A stretch of 32,473 bases of DNA, from contig NZ_BAOP01000036.1 in the NCBI RefSeq assembly GCF_000344135.1, positions 1-32,473 on the forward strand, in the 5' to 3' direction. Position numbers and translations under genes: made by a program. Below the pieces are notes generated by a model, which saw only the letters and a program-made list of their open reading frames with translations, was not told the origin of the DNA and ran no database searches. The stretch comes from Gordonia malaquae NBRC 108250 (GTDB lineage Bacteria > Actinomycetota > Actinomycetes > Mycobacteriales > Mycobacteriaceae). This document shows, piece by piece, positions 9,827 to 18,536 of this stretch. The stretch's first letter is position 1. Each line of letters starts with the position of its first letter.

Positions 9827-11746
9827 GTGAGCGACCTGGATCCGCACTACCTCTCCGAGCGATACGAGCTCGGCGAGACGCTGGGCTTCGGCGGTATGTC
9901 CGAAGTCCAGTACGCTCGCGACCTGTTGCTGCACCGCGACGTCGCGATCAAGGTGCTGCGTGCCGACCTGGCGCGTGATCCATCGTTCTACCTGCGGTTC
10001 CGTCGTGAAGCGCAGAACGCCGCCAAGCTGACGCACCCGTCGATCGTGCAGGTCTTCGACACCGGTGAAGCGGAGACGCCCGAGGGGCCGATTCCGTTCA
10101 TCGTCATGGAATACGTCGACGGCGACACGCTCCGCGACATCCTCCGTGCGTCCGACGACGGTGTCATCGCACCCAAACAGGCGATGACCTGGATGGCCGA
10201 CGTCGCGGCCGCCATGGACTTCTCGCACCGCATGGCGATCGTCCATCGCGACATGAAGCCCGCCAACGTGATGATCGACAGGGCAGGCGCCGTGAAGGTC
10301 ATGGACTTCGGCATCGCTCGAGCGATGGACGACACGTCGGCGACCATGACGCAGACGTCCGCCGTGATGGGCACCGCCCAGTACCTCTCGCCGGAGCAGG
10401 CGCGCGGCATCAAGGTCGATCCACGCAGCGACATCTACTCGATGGGCTGCGTCCTCTTCGAACTCACCACCGGTGAGCCGCCGTTCACCGGCGACTCACC
10501 GATCGCCGTCGCACATCAACACGTCCACGAGGATCCACGCAGGCCGTCCGCCGTGCGACCGGGCCTGTCGCCGGAACTCGACTCGATCGTCATGCAGGCG
10601 ATGAGCAAGAACCCGGCGAACCGGTACCAGACGGCGGCCGACTTCCGATCCGACCTCATCAAGGTGCTCGCAGGCGGCAAGCCGTCCGCGCCGATGCTGC
10701 TCACCGACCAGGAGCAGACCGACTTCATCAACGCGCCGCGTCTCGCGTCCACCGACGACGAGCCGACACCGCGCCGCAACGGTCACCGCCTCTCCGAGGT
10801 GATCGAGGACGAACCGACACCGATCTATCGGCGCAGACGGCTCCAGGTGGCAGTGGCTCTCATCGCCATCCTCGCCCTTGTCGGCGGCCTGATCGCCTGG
10901 GCACCGTGGAGCCCTGAGCAGCCGTCGATCGCAGTCCCGAAGGTCGCAGGTCTGTCGGCCGACGCCGCGAAAGCCAACCTCGAACAAGCAGGCTTCGATG
11001 TCAGGGAGCAGAAGGAGGCGAGTTCGGACATCGCCGAAGGTCTCGCCACCCGCACTGTTCCCGGCAACGACGTTCCGACGCCCAAGGGCTCGGAGGTCAC
11101 GCTGTACGTGTCGTCCGGCCCTCAGCGGAGTCCCGTCCCGGATCTGCGCGGAAAGACGCTGGACGACGCGCGGAACACCCTGCGTGTGCAGGGCTTCACC
11201 GATGTGAAGGTCGAGAAGATCGACTCGACGACAGCGCTGAAGGACAAGGTCGTCCGAACGAATCCGCAGACCGGCGCCACCGTCGCGGTCACCAGCCGCG
11301 TTGTCGTCTACGTCGGAACCGGACCGCAGGAGGTCACGATCCCCGACCTCCGCGGACAGACCGAGAGGCAGGCCCGGACCGCTCTCACGCAGATGAAGCT
11401 GGAACCGGTCTTCGTCCCCGCCGACTCCGAGTTGCCCGCAGGTCAGGTCGTCAACACCTCACCCGGCGAGGGCACCTCGGTCCGCGTCGGCAGCACCGTC
11501 CAGGTGATGATCTCGCGCGGCAACATGTTCGTCGTGCCCGACCTGCGGGGCAAGACCCCCGAAGAGGCTCAGGCCGCCCTGACTCAGGCGGGTTGGGACG
11601 ACACCACCTTGACCATCACCGAACGAAAGGTGCCGCTCGCCAGCCCGAACGACGGCAAGGTGATGTCCCAGCGACCGGCCGCGAACGACACCCTCAAGAA
11701 GTCCGACTCGGTGTCCGTCGTCGTCGGCAAGGGCAGTCTGTTCTAG
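9827..11746 (+). CDS. pknB: PASTA-domain Ser/Thr protein kinase PknB
   Basis: Essential sensor kinase of the mycobacterial cell wall: the outer PASTA repeats bind lipid II or muropeptides, and the inner kinase phosphorylates division and envelope proteins. The kinase domain covers residues 11 to about 285, with Gly-rich loop GFGGMSEVQYA, Lys42 (VAIKVL), Asp142 (HRDMKPANVMI), Asp160 (MDFGIA) and GTAQYLSPEQ. One transmembrane helix lies near residues 339-358, followed by four PASTA domains (about 369-437, 438-505, 506-571, 572-639), three of which contain a PDLRG core. The GTG start lies four bases after the pknA stop with only AAGG nearby, so coupled translation is likely. Confidence 0.96.
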   Translation: MSDLDPHYLSERYELGETLGFGGMSEVQYARDLLLHRDVAIKVLRADLARDPSFYLRFRREAQNAAKLTHPSIVQVFDTGEAETPEGPIPFIVMEYVDGDTLRDILRASDDGVIAPKQAMTWMADVAAAMDFSHRMAIVHRDMKPANVMIDRAGAVKVMDFGIARAMDDTSATMTQTSAVMGTAQYLSPEQARGIKVDPRSDIYSMGCVLFELTTGEPPFTGDSPIAVAHQHVHEDPRRPSAVRPGLSPELDSIVMQAMSKNPANRYQTAADFRSDLIKVLAGGKPSAPMLLTDQEQTDFINAPRLASTDDEPTPRRNGHRLSEVIEDEPTPIYRRRRLQVAVALIAILALVGGLIAWAPWSPEQPSIAVPKVAGLSADAAKANLEQAGFDVREQKEASSDIAEGLATRTVPGNDVPTPKGSEVTLYVSSGPQRSPVPDLRGKTLDDARNTLRVQGFTDVKVEKIDSTTALKDKVVRTNPQTGATVAVTSRVVVYVGTGPQEVTIPDLRGQTERQARTALTQMKLEPVFVPADSELPAGQVVNTSPGEGTSVRVGSTVQVMISRGNMFVVPDLRGKTPEEAQAALTQAGWDDTTLTITERKVPLASPNDGKVMSQRPAANDTLKKSDSVSVVVGKGSLF

Positions 11747-11758
11747 AGCTTTTCGGCA

Positions 11759-11801
11759 CCACTGCTTGTTGAGCGGGACGTGCACGCTCAAGGAGCGGTG
11801 G
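11759..11801. terminator. Hairpin between convergent pknB and trpG/pabA
   Basis: Arms 11759-11775 and 11785-11801 form a long, imperfect stem around a 9-base loop in the 70-base gap between the two convergent genes. No clear T tract follows on either strand, so termination is inferred from position. Confidence 0.45.
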
Positions 11802-11816
11802 GAGACTCGGCAGGAG

Positions 11817-12461
11817 TCAGTTGGCGAGAGCTTTGGCCATCTGCTCTTCGAGGAGGTCGACGCGGCCGGCGGGAACGTCGAAACCGCACACGGCGAGCCA
11901 GTTGGCGAGCATTCTGTGCCCACCCTGCGTCAGGACGCTCTCCGGATGGAACTGGACTCCGTGAATCGGAAGGTCACGGTGCTTCATCGCCATGACGATG
12001 CCGGAGTCGGTGGTTCCGGTCACCTCGAGGACGTCCGGGATCGTCTCGGGCAGCACGGTGAGCGAATGGTAGCGAGTCGCGGTGAACGGATCGGGCAGTC
12101 CGGCGAGAACACCGCGACCATCGTGGTTCACGAGTGACGTCTTTCCGTGCAGCAGTTCGGGAGCACGGTCGACGGTGGCGCCGAACGCCTCACCGATCGC
12201 CTGGTGTCCGAGGCAGACCCCGAGAAGCGGGGTTCCGGCTGCGGCCGCGACTGCGACGATCGGGACTGTGGCGCCGGCACGCGACGGAGTGCCGGGTCCG
12301 GGGCTCAGGAGGATTCCGTCGAAGTCGGCGACCACGGCCTCGAGATCTGAGAGTTGCTCGTCGTCGTTGCGCCAGACGACGGCCTCGACACCGAGCTGGC
12401 CCAAATACTGGACCAGGTTGTAGACGAAGCTGTCGTAGTTGTCGATGACGAGGATGCGCAC
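11817..12461 (-). CDS. trpG: Glutamine amidotransferase, anthranilate/aminodeoxychorismate synthase component II
   Basis: Class I glutamine amidotransferase of 214 residues that supplies ammonia from glutamine to the chorismate-using partner of tryptophan or folate synthesis. The oxyanion motif [10 protein letters not shown] (51-60), nucleophile Cys83 in [10 protein letters not shown], and His172/Glu174 in HPESVLT are all present. It starts [15 protein letters not shown] from a GTG. Its position beside pknB matches Rv0013 of M. tuberculosis, annotated trpG. It stands alone, with no trpE or pabB nearby, so whether it serves TrpE, PabB or both cannot be told from the sequence. It is divergent from crgA across 56 bases. 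Confidence 0.92.
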   Translation of the reverse strand: MRILVIDNYDSFVYNLVQYLGQLGVEAVVWRNDDEQLSDLEAVVADFDGILLSPGPGTPSRAGATVPIVAVAAAAGTPLLGVCLGHQAIGEAFGATVDRAPELLHGKTSLVNHDGRGVLAGLPDPFTATRYHSLTVLPETIPDVLEVTGTTDSGIVMAMKHRDLPIHGVQFHPESVLTQGGHRMLANWLAVCGFDVPAGRVDLLEEQMAKALAN

Positions 12462-12504
12462 GTCTGCAAGGTTATCGTTTTCGCTGCTGGCGGTGCAGCT
12501 GGGA

Positions 12505-12510
12505 TACCGT
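12505..12510 (+). promoter_or_regulatory. Candidate -10 element of a leaderless crgA transcript
   Basis: TACCGT (TANNNT type) ends seven bases before the crgA ATG at 12518, so transcription would begin at or next to the ATG. The GAGGGT between them is too close to the start to act as a ribosome site. Confidence 0.4.
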
Positions 12511-12517
12511 AGAGGGT

Positions 12518-12808
12518 ATGCCTAAGTCAAAGGTCCGGAAGAAGACCGACTACACCGTCAACAGCGCCAGCCGTACTCCGGTGAAGGTGAAGGCGGGTCC
12601 GTCGGGTGTCGTGTACCAGTCCGTCATGTTCGGACTCATGCTCATCGGCCTGCTGTGGCTGCTCGTCTACTACTTGGGCGCCACGCAGGAGGCCTGGGGT
12701 GCGGAAGGCAAGTTCCTCAACTGGATGGCCGAGCTCGGACCCTGGAACATGCTCATCGGATTCGGCTTCATGGTCGTCGGCCTATTGATGACCATGGGTT
12801 GGCGCTGA
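12518..12808 (+). CDS. crgA: Cell division protein CrgA
   Basis: Small actinobacterial membrane protein (96 residues) that binds FtsZ, FtsQ and PBPs and coordinates septum formation with peptidoglycan synthesis. The basic N-terminus [14 protein letters not shown] is characteristic. Two transmembrane helices lie near residues 34-53 ([18 protein letters not shown]) and 75-93 ([19 protein letters not shown]), separated by a short outer loop with [11 protein letters not shown]. The location beside the pkn cluster matches Rv0011c. In M. tuberculosis a further gene (Rv0012) lies between it and trpG; it is absent here. Confidence 0.95.
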   Translation: MPKSKVRKKTDYTVNSASRTPVKVKAGPSGVVYQSVMFGLMLIGLLWLLVYYLGATQEAWGAEGKFLNWMAELGPWNMLIGFGFMVVGLLMTMGWR

Positions 12809-12841
12809 GGGTTCGGCGCTGAGGGCGAACACCTCACGCAG

Positions 12842-12927
12842 TTGTCCCCAGTGTGGAAATTACATGTGTGTAACTCATCCCCACCTGTGAACAACTCCTG
12901 TGGATAACTCATGAATCCTGTGGATGA
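12842..12927. promoter_or_regulatory. Cluster of DnaA-box-like sequences
   Basis: Five 9-mers lie within 86 bases: TTGTCCCCA (12842), TCATCCCCA (12875), TGTGAACAA (12886), TGTGGATAA (12899) and TGTGGATGA (12919). The fourth is the exact reverse complement of the E. coli consensus TTATCCACA; the others differ by one or two bases from it or from the actinobacterial TTGTCCACA. The last box lies within the start of the PH-domain gene. The region is AT-richer than its neighbours and fits a DnaA-binding patch near the replication origin. Confidence 0.6.
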
Positions 12928-13351
12928 ATCAACGCCGTCGGCCTCGTGGTCGACGCCGCTCGCGGCCGGCATCGCCTTGATCGGTGCCGGGATCGCGCTG
13001 GCGGCGGCCGCTGCGGCGTCGTACACAGAACCGCCCGCCATGGTGTTCATCGGGGTGGCAGCAGTCGGGCTCATCGTGACCGGCGCGATCGCGCTGGTCC
13101 GTCGCCCGCGACTGTCCCTTTTTCCGGGACCGCGGATCGTGGTCCGCACGCTCACCGGCCGCGTGGCGTTGACCACCGGCGACGTGGTTCGCATCGGCAC
13201 CCTCGAGACCCGCCGCCTCGCCGGGCGCAGTCGGCAACTGGTGATCGACCTGCCTGACGACCGTCTTCTCGTATTCGGTCGATGGGACCTCGGCGTGGAA
13301 CCGTCCGTCGTGGTCGAGGCTTTGACCGACGCAGGTTTTCCCGTCGACTGA
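12911..13351 (+). CDS. PH-domain membrane protein (Rv0010c-like)
   Basis: A 146-residue protein with two hydrophobic helices (about residues 16-36 and 43-64) followed by a cytoplasmic PH-like domain (PRLSLFPGPRIVVRTLTGRV, then TTGDVVRIGTLETRR and LVIDLPDDRLLVFGRW). Such proteins sit between crgA and ppiA in mycobacteria; their function is not known. The ATG at 12911 has no ribosome site and lies within the DnaA-box cluster. An in-frame GTG at 12920 is an alternative start. The gene is convergent with the rhomboid gene, leaving eight bases between stops. Confidence 0.75.
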   Translation: MNPVDESTPSASWSTPLAAGIALIGAGIALAAAAAASYTEPPAMVFIGVAAVGLIVTGAIALVRRPRLSLFPGPRIVVRTLTGRVALTTGDVVRIGTLETRRLAGRSRQLVIDLPDDRLLVFGRWDLGVEPSVVVEALTDAGFPVD

Positions 13352-13359
13352 CGCCGCTT

Positions 13360-14215
13360 CTACGCGACGGCGCCGAGGCTGGTGCCGATGACGACGGCGA
13401 TGACGGCCAGCGCCGCCAGTCCGTACCAGCCGATGCGGGAGACCGCGGCCTGTGTCCGGCGTTCCGGCGGCAGCAGTCGGGCCGGCAGCCACACGACCAC
13501 GCCGGCGGCCGCTGCTCCGAACACCAGACCTCCGAGGTGCCCGAAGAGCGAGATCCCTGGGATGGTCACGGAGATGACGATGTTGATCGCGATCACGCCG
13601 AGCACCGTCTGCACCGGAGCCTTGACGCGGAGGAGAAGGATCAGCAGCGCGCCCATCAGTCCGTAGATGGCGCCGGACGCACCCGCGGTGGCGGTGACGC
13701 CCGACTGGAACGCCATCACGGCGGCACTTCCGCCGAGCAGGCTCACCAGGTAGATCGCCAGGTAGCGGCCGCGGCCGAGCGCCCTCTCCAGATCGGCGCC
13801 GATGATGTACAGCGAGAACATGTTGATCGCGAGGTGCGGCACGCTCTGGTGCAGGAAGCCTGAGGTCAGCAGTCGCCAGTACTGATCGTCGAATCCGGCC
13901 CCGCTGATGAGGACGCCTTCTCGATAGATCGAGGAGTAGAACAGAGTGGTCCCGCCTGCCTGCAGGAGCACGGCGGCGAACACGACCACGTTGATCGCGA
14001 TGAGTGTGTACGTGACGATCGGCTTCGCGTTCGCTGACGAGACCGCGGGCGTCGGCGAGGTCACTCGAGCCGACGCGGCGTCCTGGGCGATGCAGTCGAG
14101 GCAGTGCTGGCCGACAGAAGCCGGGCGGAGGCATTCATGACAGGCCGACCGCCCGCACCGCGTGCACGAGAGCGCGGTGGGGCGGTCGGTGTGTCGATAA
14201 CAGACCTGATTCAAG

Positions 14216-14229
<14 letters not shown>
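13360..14229 (-). CDS. Rhomboid-family intramembrane serine protease with N-terminal zinc-binding motif
   Basis: Membrane protease of 289 residues. The N-terminus carries a B-box-like zinc motif ([18 protein letters not shown], followed by CHEC, HC and CLDC within residues 10-46). Six to seven membrane helices follow. The catalytic serine lies in [13 protein letters not shown] and the partner histidine in [14 protein letters not shown]; the family HxxxN motif is seen in [11 protein letters not shown]. The start is uncertain: the TTG at 14229 overlaps the ppiA stop by 14 bases, while another in-frame TTG lies at 14214. The two genes are probably co-transcribed. Substrates are unknown. Confidence 0.9.
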
Positions 14230-14737
<508 letters not shown>

Positions 14738-14839
14738 GACTTCAATCAAACCATGTCCATCTGACAATTCGATGTGATCGGTCCCCTATCTGCGGCAACG
14801 CGGTTGGCGCGGACCCGAATCACCTGGCAACCTGGAGTG

Positions 14840-15004
14840 ATGGGCAACAAACTCCTCGTCGTGGTCGGCTCTGCGCTCGTCCTGGTGGTGACGGGCATCG
14901 TCGTCGTCGCGCGTCGTTCGCGTACGGAGCATCCGCCGGTCTCGCCGACTGTTCCACGCATCGAGGATCTGTCCGACGGTCCGTCCGACCAGGATGGAAG
15001 GTAA
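14840..15004 (+). CDS. Small single-span membrane protein
   Basis: A 54-residue protein of no family I recognise. It starts MGNKLLVVVGSALVLVVTGIVV with one membrane helix at residues 4-23. A basic patch (ARRSRTE) and an acidic Pro/Asp-rich tail ending DGPSDQDGR follow. The ATG at 14840 is close behind GGAG; a GTG at 14837 in the same frame is equally possible. It is divergent from ppiA and lies nine bases before the next membrane-protein gene. Confidence 0.5.
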   Translation: MGNKLLVVVGSALVLVVTGIVVVARRSRTEHPPVSPTVPRIEDLSDGPSDQDGR

Positions 15005-15013
15005 TTTGTAGTC

Positions 15014-15571
15014 GTGACCACCGACGATCCGCGCCGCGGCCCGATGCCTTCGGGCCCGAACGCCCCGCGCCCCGCACAACCGGTGCCTCCGCGCCAGGCC
15101 CAGCAGGGTCGCCCACCGCAGGGTCCGCCGCCGCAGGCCCGACCGTCCCTCGGCAAGCAGCCTCCGCCGCGCCAGCCACAGCCGCCCGCAGGCCGGCATG
15201 AGCAGGCGGGTTCGCTCGCGTATTCGGCCGTGCCCGAACCCAAGCGACCCGTGTCGTCTCCGGCGCCTGCAGCCCCCGTCTCACCACCCGCACTTGCGAA
15301 GGAGAGTCCGGTGACGGCCACCCCGACATCATCGACGACAGCTTCGGCGGGCCAGTCGGACATCAACTACCTGTCGATCGTCGCCCTCGTCCTGTCCGGC
15401 CTGGGCATCACGTTCCCGTTCGGTCTGTGGCTGGGATACCGGTCGAGGAGCCAGATCGATCGTGACGGCACCATCGGCCGGCAGTTCGCCGTCGCCGCGA
15501 TCATCGTCGCCTACCTCTGGCTGCTCGCACTCGTCCTCGGTGTGATCGCCTACCTCTGGATCCTCATCTGA
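15014..15571 (+). CDS. Proline-rich DUF4190-type membrane protein
   Basis: A 185-residue protein. Residues 1-115 are a Pro/Gln/Ala-rich disordered region (PPRQAQQGRPPQGPPPQ). Residues about 118-185 have two membrane helices with the DUF4190-type pattern: LSIVALVLSGLGITFPFGLWLGYRSRSQI, then IGRQFAVAAIIVAYLWLLALVLG. Function unknown; similar proteins are common in Mycobacteriales. The GTG at 15014 follows AAGGTAAT. It is convergent with dadA. Confidence 0.75.
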   Translation: MTTDDPRRGPMPSGPNAPRPAQPVPPRQAQQGRPPQGPPPQARPSLGKQPPPRQPQPPAGRHEQAGSLAYSAVPEPKRPVSSPAPAAPVSPPALAKESPVTATPTSSTTASAGQSDINYLSIVALVLSGLGITFPFGLWLGYRSRSQIDRDGTIGRQFAVAAIIVAYLWLLALVLGVIAYLWILI

Positions 15572-15596
15572 CGCTCGGCCGGGCGACGCATGATCC

Positions 15597-16847
15597 TCAG
15601 CGGAGCGGGTTGAACGGCACCAGCTCCCGTGGCGTCGTGCCGGTGACGATCGACTCCGCGAGGAGACGGCCCGTCGCGGGTCCAAGGGTGATTCCCCACA
15701 TTCCGTGGCCGCCGGCGACGTGCACGTTGGGTGCGAACGTCGAGCCGATCACGGGAAGGCCGTCCGGCGTGCAGGGGCGCGAACCGACCCATTCGTCCTT
15801 GCGGTCGTCCAGGTCGACACCCCTCAACAGCGGGCGCGCGGCGTCGACGATCGCCTTGATCCGGCGACTGTCGAGATCGGCGTCGGGGTCGCGGAACTCC
15901 ATCATTCCGGCCACCCGCAGTCGGTCGCCGAGCGGTGTGCAGGCCACCCGCTGAGCCGGGAAGTAGATCGGGCTCGTCGGGACGGTGTCCACCGGAACGC
16001 TGAAGCTGTAGCCGCGTCCGGCCTGGACGGGCACGCGCACGCCGAAGTCGCGCGCCTGCCTGCTGATCCAGGCGCCGGTCGCCAGCACCACGTCGTCGTA
16101 TCGTTCGACACCCTCGGACGTCGTGAGGACGACGCCGGTCCCGCGTGAATCGACGTCGTCGACACGAACTCCCTCCCGGACAACACCGCCGCGAGCACGG
16201 AACGACGTCGCGAGCGAATCGACGAATGCGCCGGGGTCGATGAAACGCTGACCTTCGAGACGAATCGCGTAGTTCACCTCATCAGACAGCGCAGGTGTGA
16301 TCTCACGGGCCCGTGAACCGCTGATCAGCTCGAATCCGATGTCCTGCCCGGCGGCCTTGATGTGCTCGAGCTCGTCCAGGAGAACCTCGCGGTCCGATTC
16401 GGTGCGGTATGCGGCGATGAAGTCGTTCGCTGTGCGGGTCCCGACTTCCACCCCGCCGTCGGCCAGGGCGTCGAACGCCGGAAGTGCGGTCCGGTTGATG
16501 GGGACGAGGGCGTCCATCGCCGTCTTCCACCTCGATGCGGTGCTGTGCCGCGCGAAGGACGTGAGGAATCGGATGAGACGCGGATTGGCGGTCGGCGGAA
16601 CGTAGACGGGCGACGACGGGCTCAGCACCGCACGGATTCCATACTTCAGGACCGCCGGTTCGGGAAGCGGGGTGCTGATCCCCGGGGTGAGCCATCCGGC
16701 GTTGCCCCATGACGATCCGGCGGCCACGTCCTTGCGGTCGAGAACGGTCACGTCCACGCCGCGCTCCTGCAGGAACCATGCGGTGGAAAGTCCGACCATG
16801 CCTGCTCCGACGACGGCGATCCGCCGCTGCTGACCTGTGGTGCTCAT
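15597..16847 (-). CDS. dadA: FAD-dependent D-amino acid dehydrogenase (DadA-like)
   Basis: A 416-residue DAO-family flavoprotein likely to oxidise D-amino acids or related amines to keto acids plus ammonia. The FAD-binding GxGxxG lies near the N-terminus (VVGAGMVGLSTAWFL), followed by ERGVDVTVLDRK and the typical GSSWGNAGWL. The C-terminal part has the family signatures DEWVGSRPCTPDGLPVIG and HGMWGITLGPATG. I chose the ATG at 16847 because AAGGA lies just upstream; an earlier start at 16901 would add 18 residues of no domain. It is divergent from a PucR regulator with 116 bases between, suggesting control by that regulator. The exact substrate is not readable from sequence. Confidence 0.85.
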   Translation of the reverse strand: MSTTGQQRRIAVVGAGMVGLSTAWFLQERGVDVTVLDRKDVAAGSSWGNAGWLTPGISTPLPEPAVLKYGIRAVLSPSSPVYVPPTANPRLIRFLTSFARHSTASRWKTAMDALVPINRTALPAFDALADGGVEVGTRTANDFIAAYRTESDREVLLDELEHIKAAGQDIGFELISGSRAREITPALSDEVNYAIRLEGQRFIDPGAFVDSLATSFRARGGVVREGVRVDDVDSRGTGVVLTTSEGVERYDDVVLATGAWISRQARDFGVRVPVQAGRGYSFSVPVDTVPTSPIYFPAQRVACTPLGDRLRVAGMMEFRDPDADLDSRRIKAIVDAARPLLRGVDLDDRKDEWVGSRPCTPDGLPVIGSTFAPNVHVAGGHGMWGITLGPATGRLLAESIVTGTTPRELVPFNPLR

Positions 16848-16900
16848 CGTGTCCTTACCCTTCTTCGCCTGATGTCTGCCACCCCAAGTGTGATCGGGCA

Positions 16901-16916
16901 AGTGATCGAAGTCACT
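16901..16916. promoter_or_regulatory. Inverted repeat in the dadA-pucR intergenic region
   Basis: AGTGA-N6-TCACT lies midway between the divergent start codons (16847 and 16964), a natural place for a PucR-type operator. A TACCGT at 16937-16942 could be the -10 of the pucR promoter. Confidence 0.35.
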
Positions 16917-16963
16917 GTTCGTTCAGCACATCCGGGTACCGTCGTGACTGTGGTGAGAACACA

Positions 16964-18469
16964 GTGATCGACATCGACACACTGGCGGAGTCACTCGGCG
17001 AGGGAATCGTCCGGCGGACAGCGAAGGGTGTCCGGCGGACGGTGACCGACGTGCTGCTCGCGGACGGCGATCCACCGTCTCACGACGCGGGGACGCTTCT
17101 TCTCGGGAACGGCGCCCACCATGTCGACTCCGCGATGGACGTACTGCGGGCGGCAGACGCCGTCGGGGCCGCGGCGGTGGTGCTGCGGGCGCCGTACGCT
17201 GAACTGCCCGAGGTGACCGATGCCGCGATCGATCTCGGCCTCAGTGTGCTCGAACTGCGGCCCATCGTGTCGTGGACGCACTTCGTGTGGCTGGTACGCA
17301 GTGTGCTCGACCAGTCGACGAGTTCCGCGGGCGCGCTCGTTGCGCACCCGGTGGACTACAGCGAACTGTTCGAGTTCGCCGACGCGGCCGCGGCCATCGT
17401 GTCGGCGCCGGTGACGATCGAGGACGCCTTCTCCCGCGTGTTGGCCTATTCGGCCCTGCAGGACACCGCCGACCCGGTGCGCATCTCGACGATTGTCGGG
17501 CGGCGGGTCCCCGAGCACGTGGTCAAGCACTTCCGCTCCCGTGGAGTGTTCCGGACCCTGCACGCGGCGACGGAGCCGTTCCGGGTCGCGGCCGGCTCGG
17601 ACGGCGTGCTCGAGCGTCTGGTCGTGCCGGTGCGCGCGGGTCGGGAACTGTTGGGGTCGATCTGGGTGGTCGACCCCGGCCCCCTGTCGGATGAGCAGCT
17701 CGCGGAACTCGTCCGCACCACGTCGGTGGTGGCACTGCATCTCCTCCGACTGCGCGCCGTGTTCGGCGCCGCGCGGCGCGTCACCATCGAACGCCTGCGG
17801 TCGGTGTTGATCACCGGAGACGAGTCGTCCGACCGACTCCCGGACGGGCCGTGGCGTGTCGTCGCACTGGGCGACGCCTCGGCGGACGAGGAGTTCGGCC
17901 TGGAACTGTGGGAGATCGCGTTACGTCGCTCGGGATGGTCCCAGCCGTTGCTGACCGAAGTGGACGGAATCCCCATGGCTCTGGTGGCGGCGACAGGTCG
18001 CCGACCGGGGAGCTGGGCGTGGCTGAGCGCCGCAGCCGACTCCCTCACCAGGCAGGACACGCACCTGGCCGCCGGTCGGGTGGCCGACACCGCGGCAGAC
18101 CTGCCGCGTTCTCGTGCGGATGCGATCGATGTGCTCGGGCTGCAACGTGCGGGATCTGCGTCCACCCCGACCACGTCCGACGACGTGTGGCACGAAGTCG
18201 TCATCGCCCGCGCCGTCGCCTCGCTCGCCGGGGGCGCACCGAGCCCGGTCGACGTGCTGGCACGCCACGACGCCGACCACTCGAGCGACTATGTGGCGAC
18301 GCTCCGCGAGATCCTTGCATCTCCGGCCGAACCCACCCGCGCGGCGGCTCGGCTCGGCATCCACCCGAATACCTTGCGGAATCGCCGGAGCACGATCGTC
18401 GAGCTCATCGGCGCCGACCTCGACGATCCCCGGATCCGACTTGCCTTGAGTTTGCTGGTGTCCCGCTGA
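16964..18469 (+). CDS. PucR-family transcriptional regulator
   Basis: A 501-residue regulator. The N-terminal region (about 1-125) matches the PucR purine-catabolism-type sensor domain (DTLAESLGEGIVRR, GAAAVVLRAPYAELPEV, SWTHFVWLVRSVLDQS). A central domain of unclear type follows, and the C-terminus has the PucR helix-turn-helix (ASPAEPTRAAARLGIHPNTLRNRRSTI at about 457-483). I chose the GTG at 16964 with GGTGAG upstream; the frame stays open further upstream, but that part covers the intergenic region. Members often regulate the adjacent divergent catabolic gene, here dadA. The ligand is unknown. Confidence 0.85.
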   Translation: MIDIDTLAESLGEGIVRRTAKGVRRTVTDVLLADGDPPSHDAGTLLLGNGAHHVDSAMDVLRAADAVGAAAVVLRAPYAELPEVTDAAIDLGLSVLELRPIVSWTHFVWLVRSVLDQSTSSAGALVAHPVDYSELFEFADAAAAIVSAPVTIEDAFSRVLAYSALQDTADPVRISTIVGRRVPEHVVKHFRSRGVFRTLHAATEPFRVAAGSDGVLERLVVPVRAGRELLGSIWVVDPGPLSDEQLAELVRTTSVVALHLLRLRAVFGAARRVTIERLRSVLITGDESSDRLPDGPWRVVALGDASADEEFGLELWEIALRRSGWSQPLLTEVDGIPMALVAATGRRPGSWAWLSAAADSLTRQDTHLAAGRVADTAADLPRSRADAIDVLGLQRAGSASTPTTSDDVWHEVVIARAVASLAGGAPSPVDVLARHDADHSSDYVATLREILASPAEPTRAAARLGIHPNTLRNRRSTIVELIGADLDDPRIRLALSLLVSR

Positions 18470-18514
18470 TCGCCCGCCCATGATCGATCGATGGGTTGAC
18501 CGATGACGGGCGAT
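18469..18514. terminator. Nested hairpin after pucR
   Basis: ATCGCCCG (18469-18476) pairs with CGGGCGAT (18507-18514), enclosing a second hairpin CCCAT...ATGGG. It overlaps the pucR stop codon. No T tract follows, so termination is tentative. Confidence 0.4.
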
Positions 18515-18536
18515 TGTCGCGGCAGGACCCTCTACT

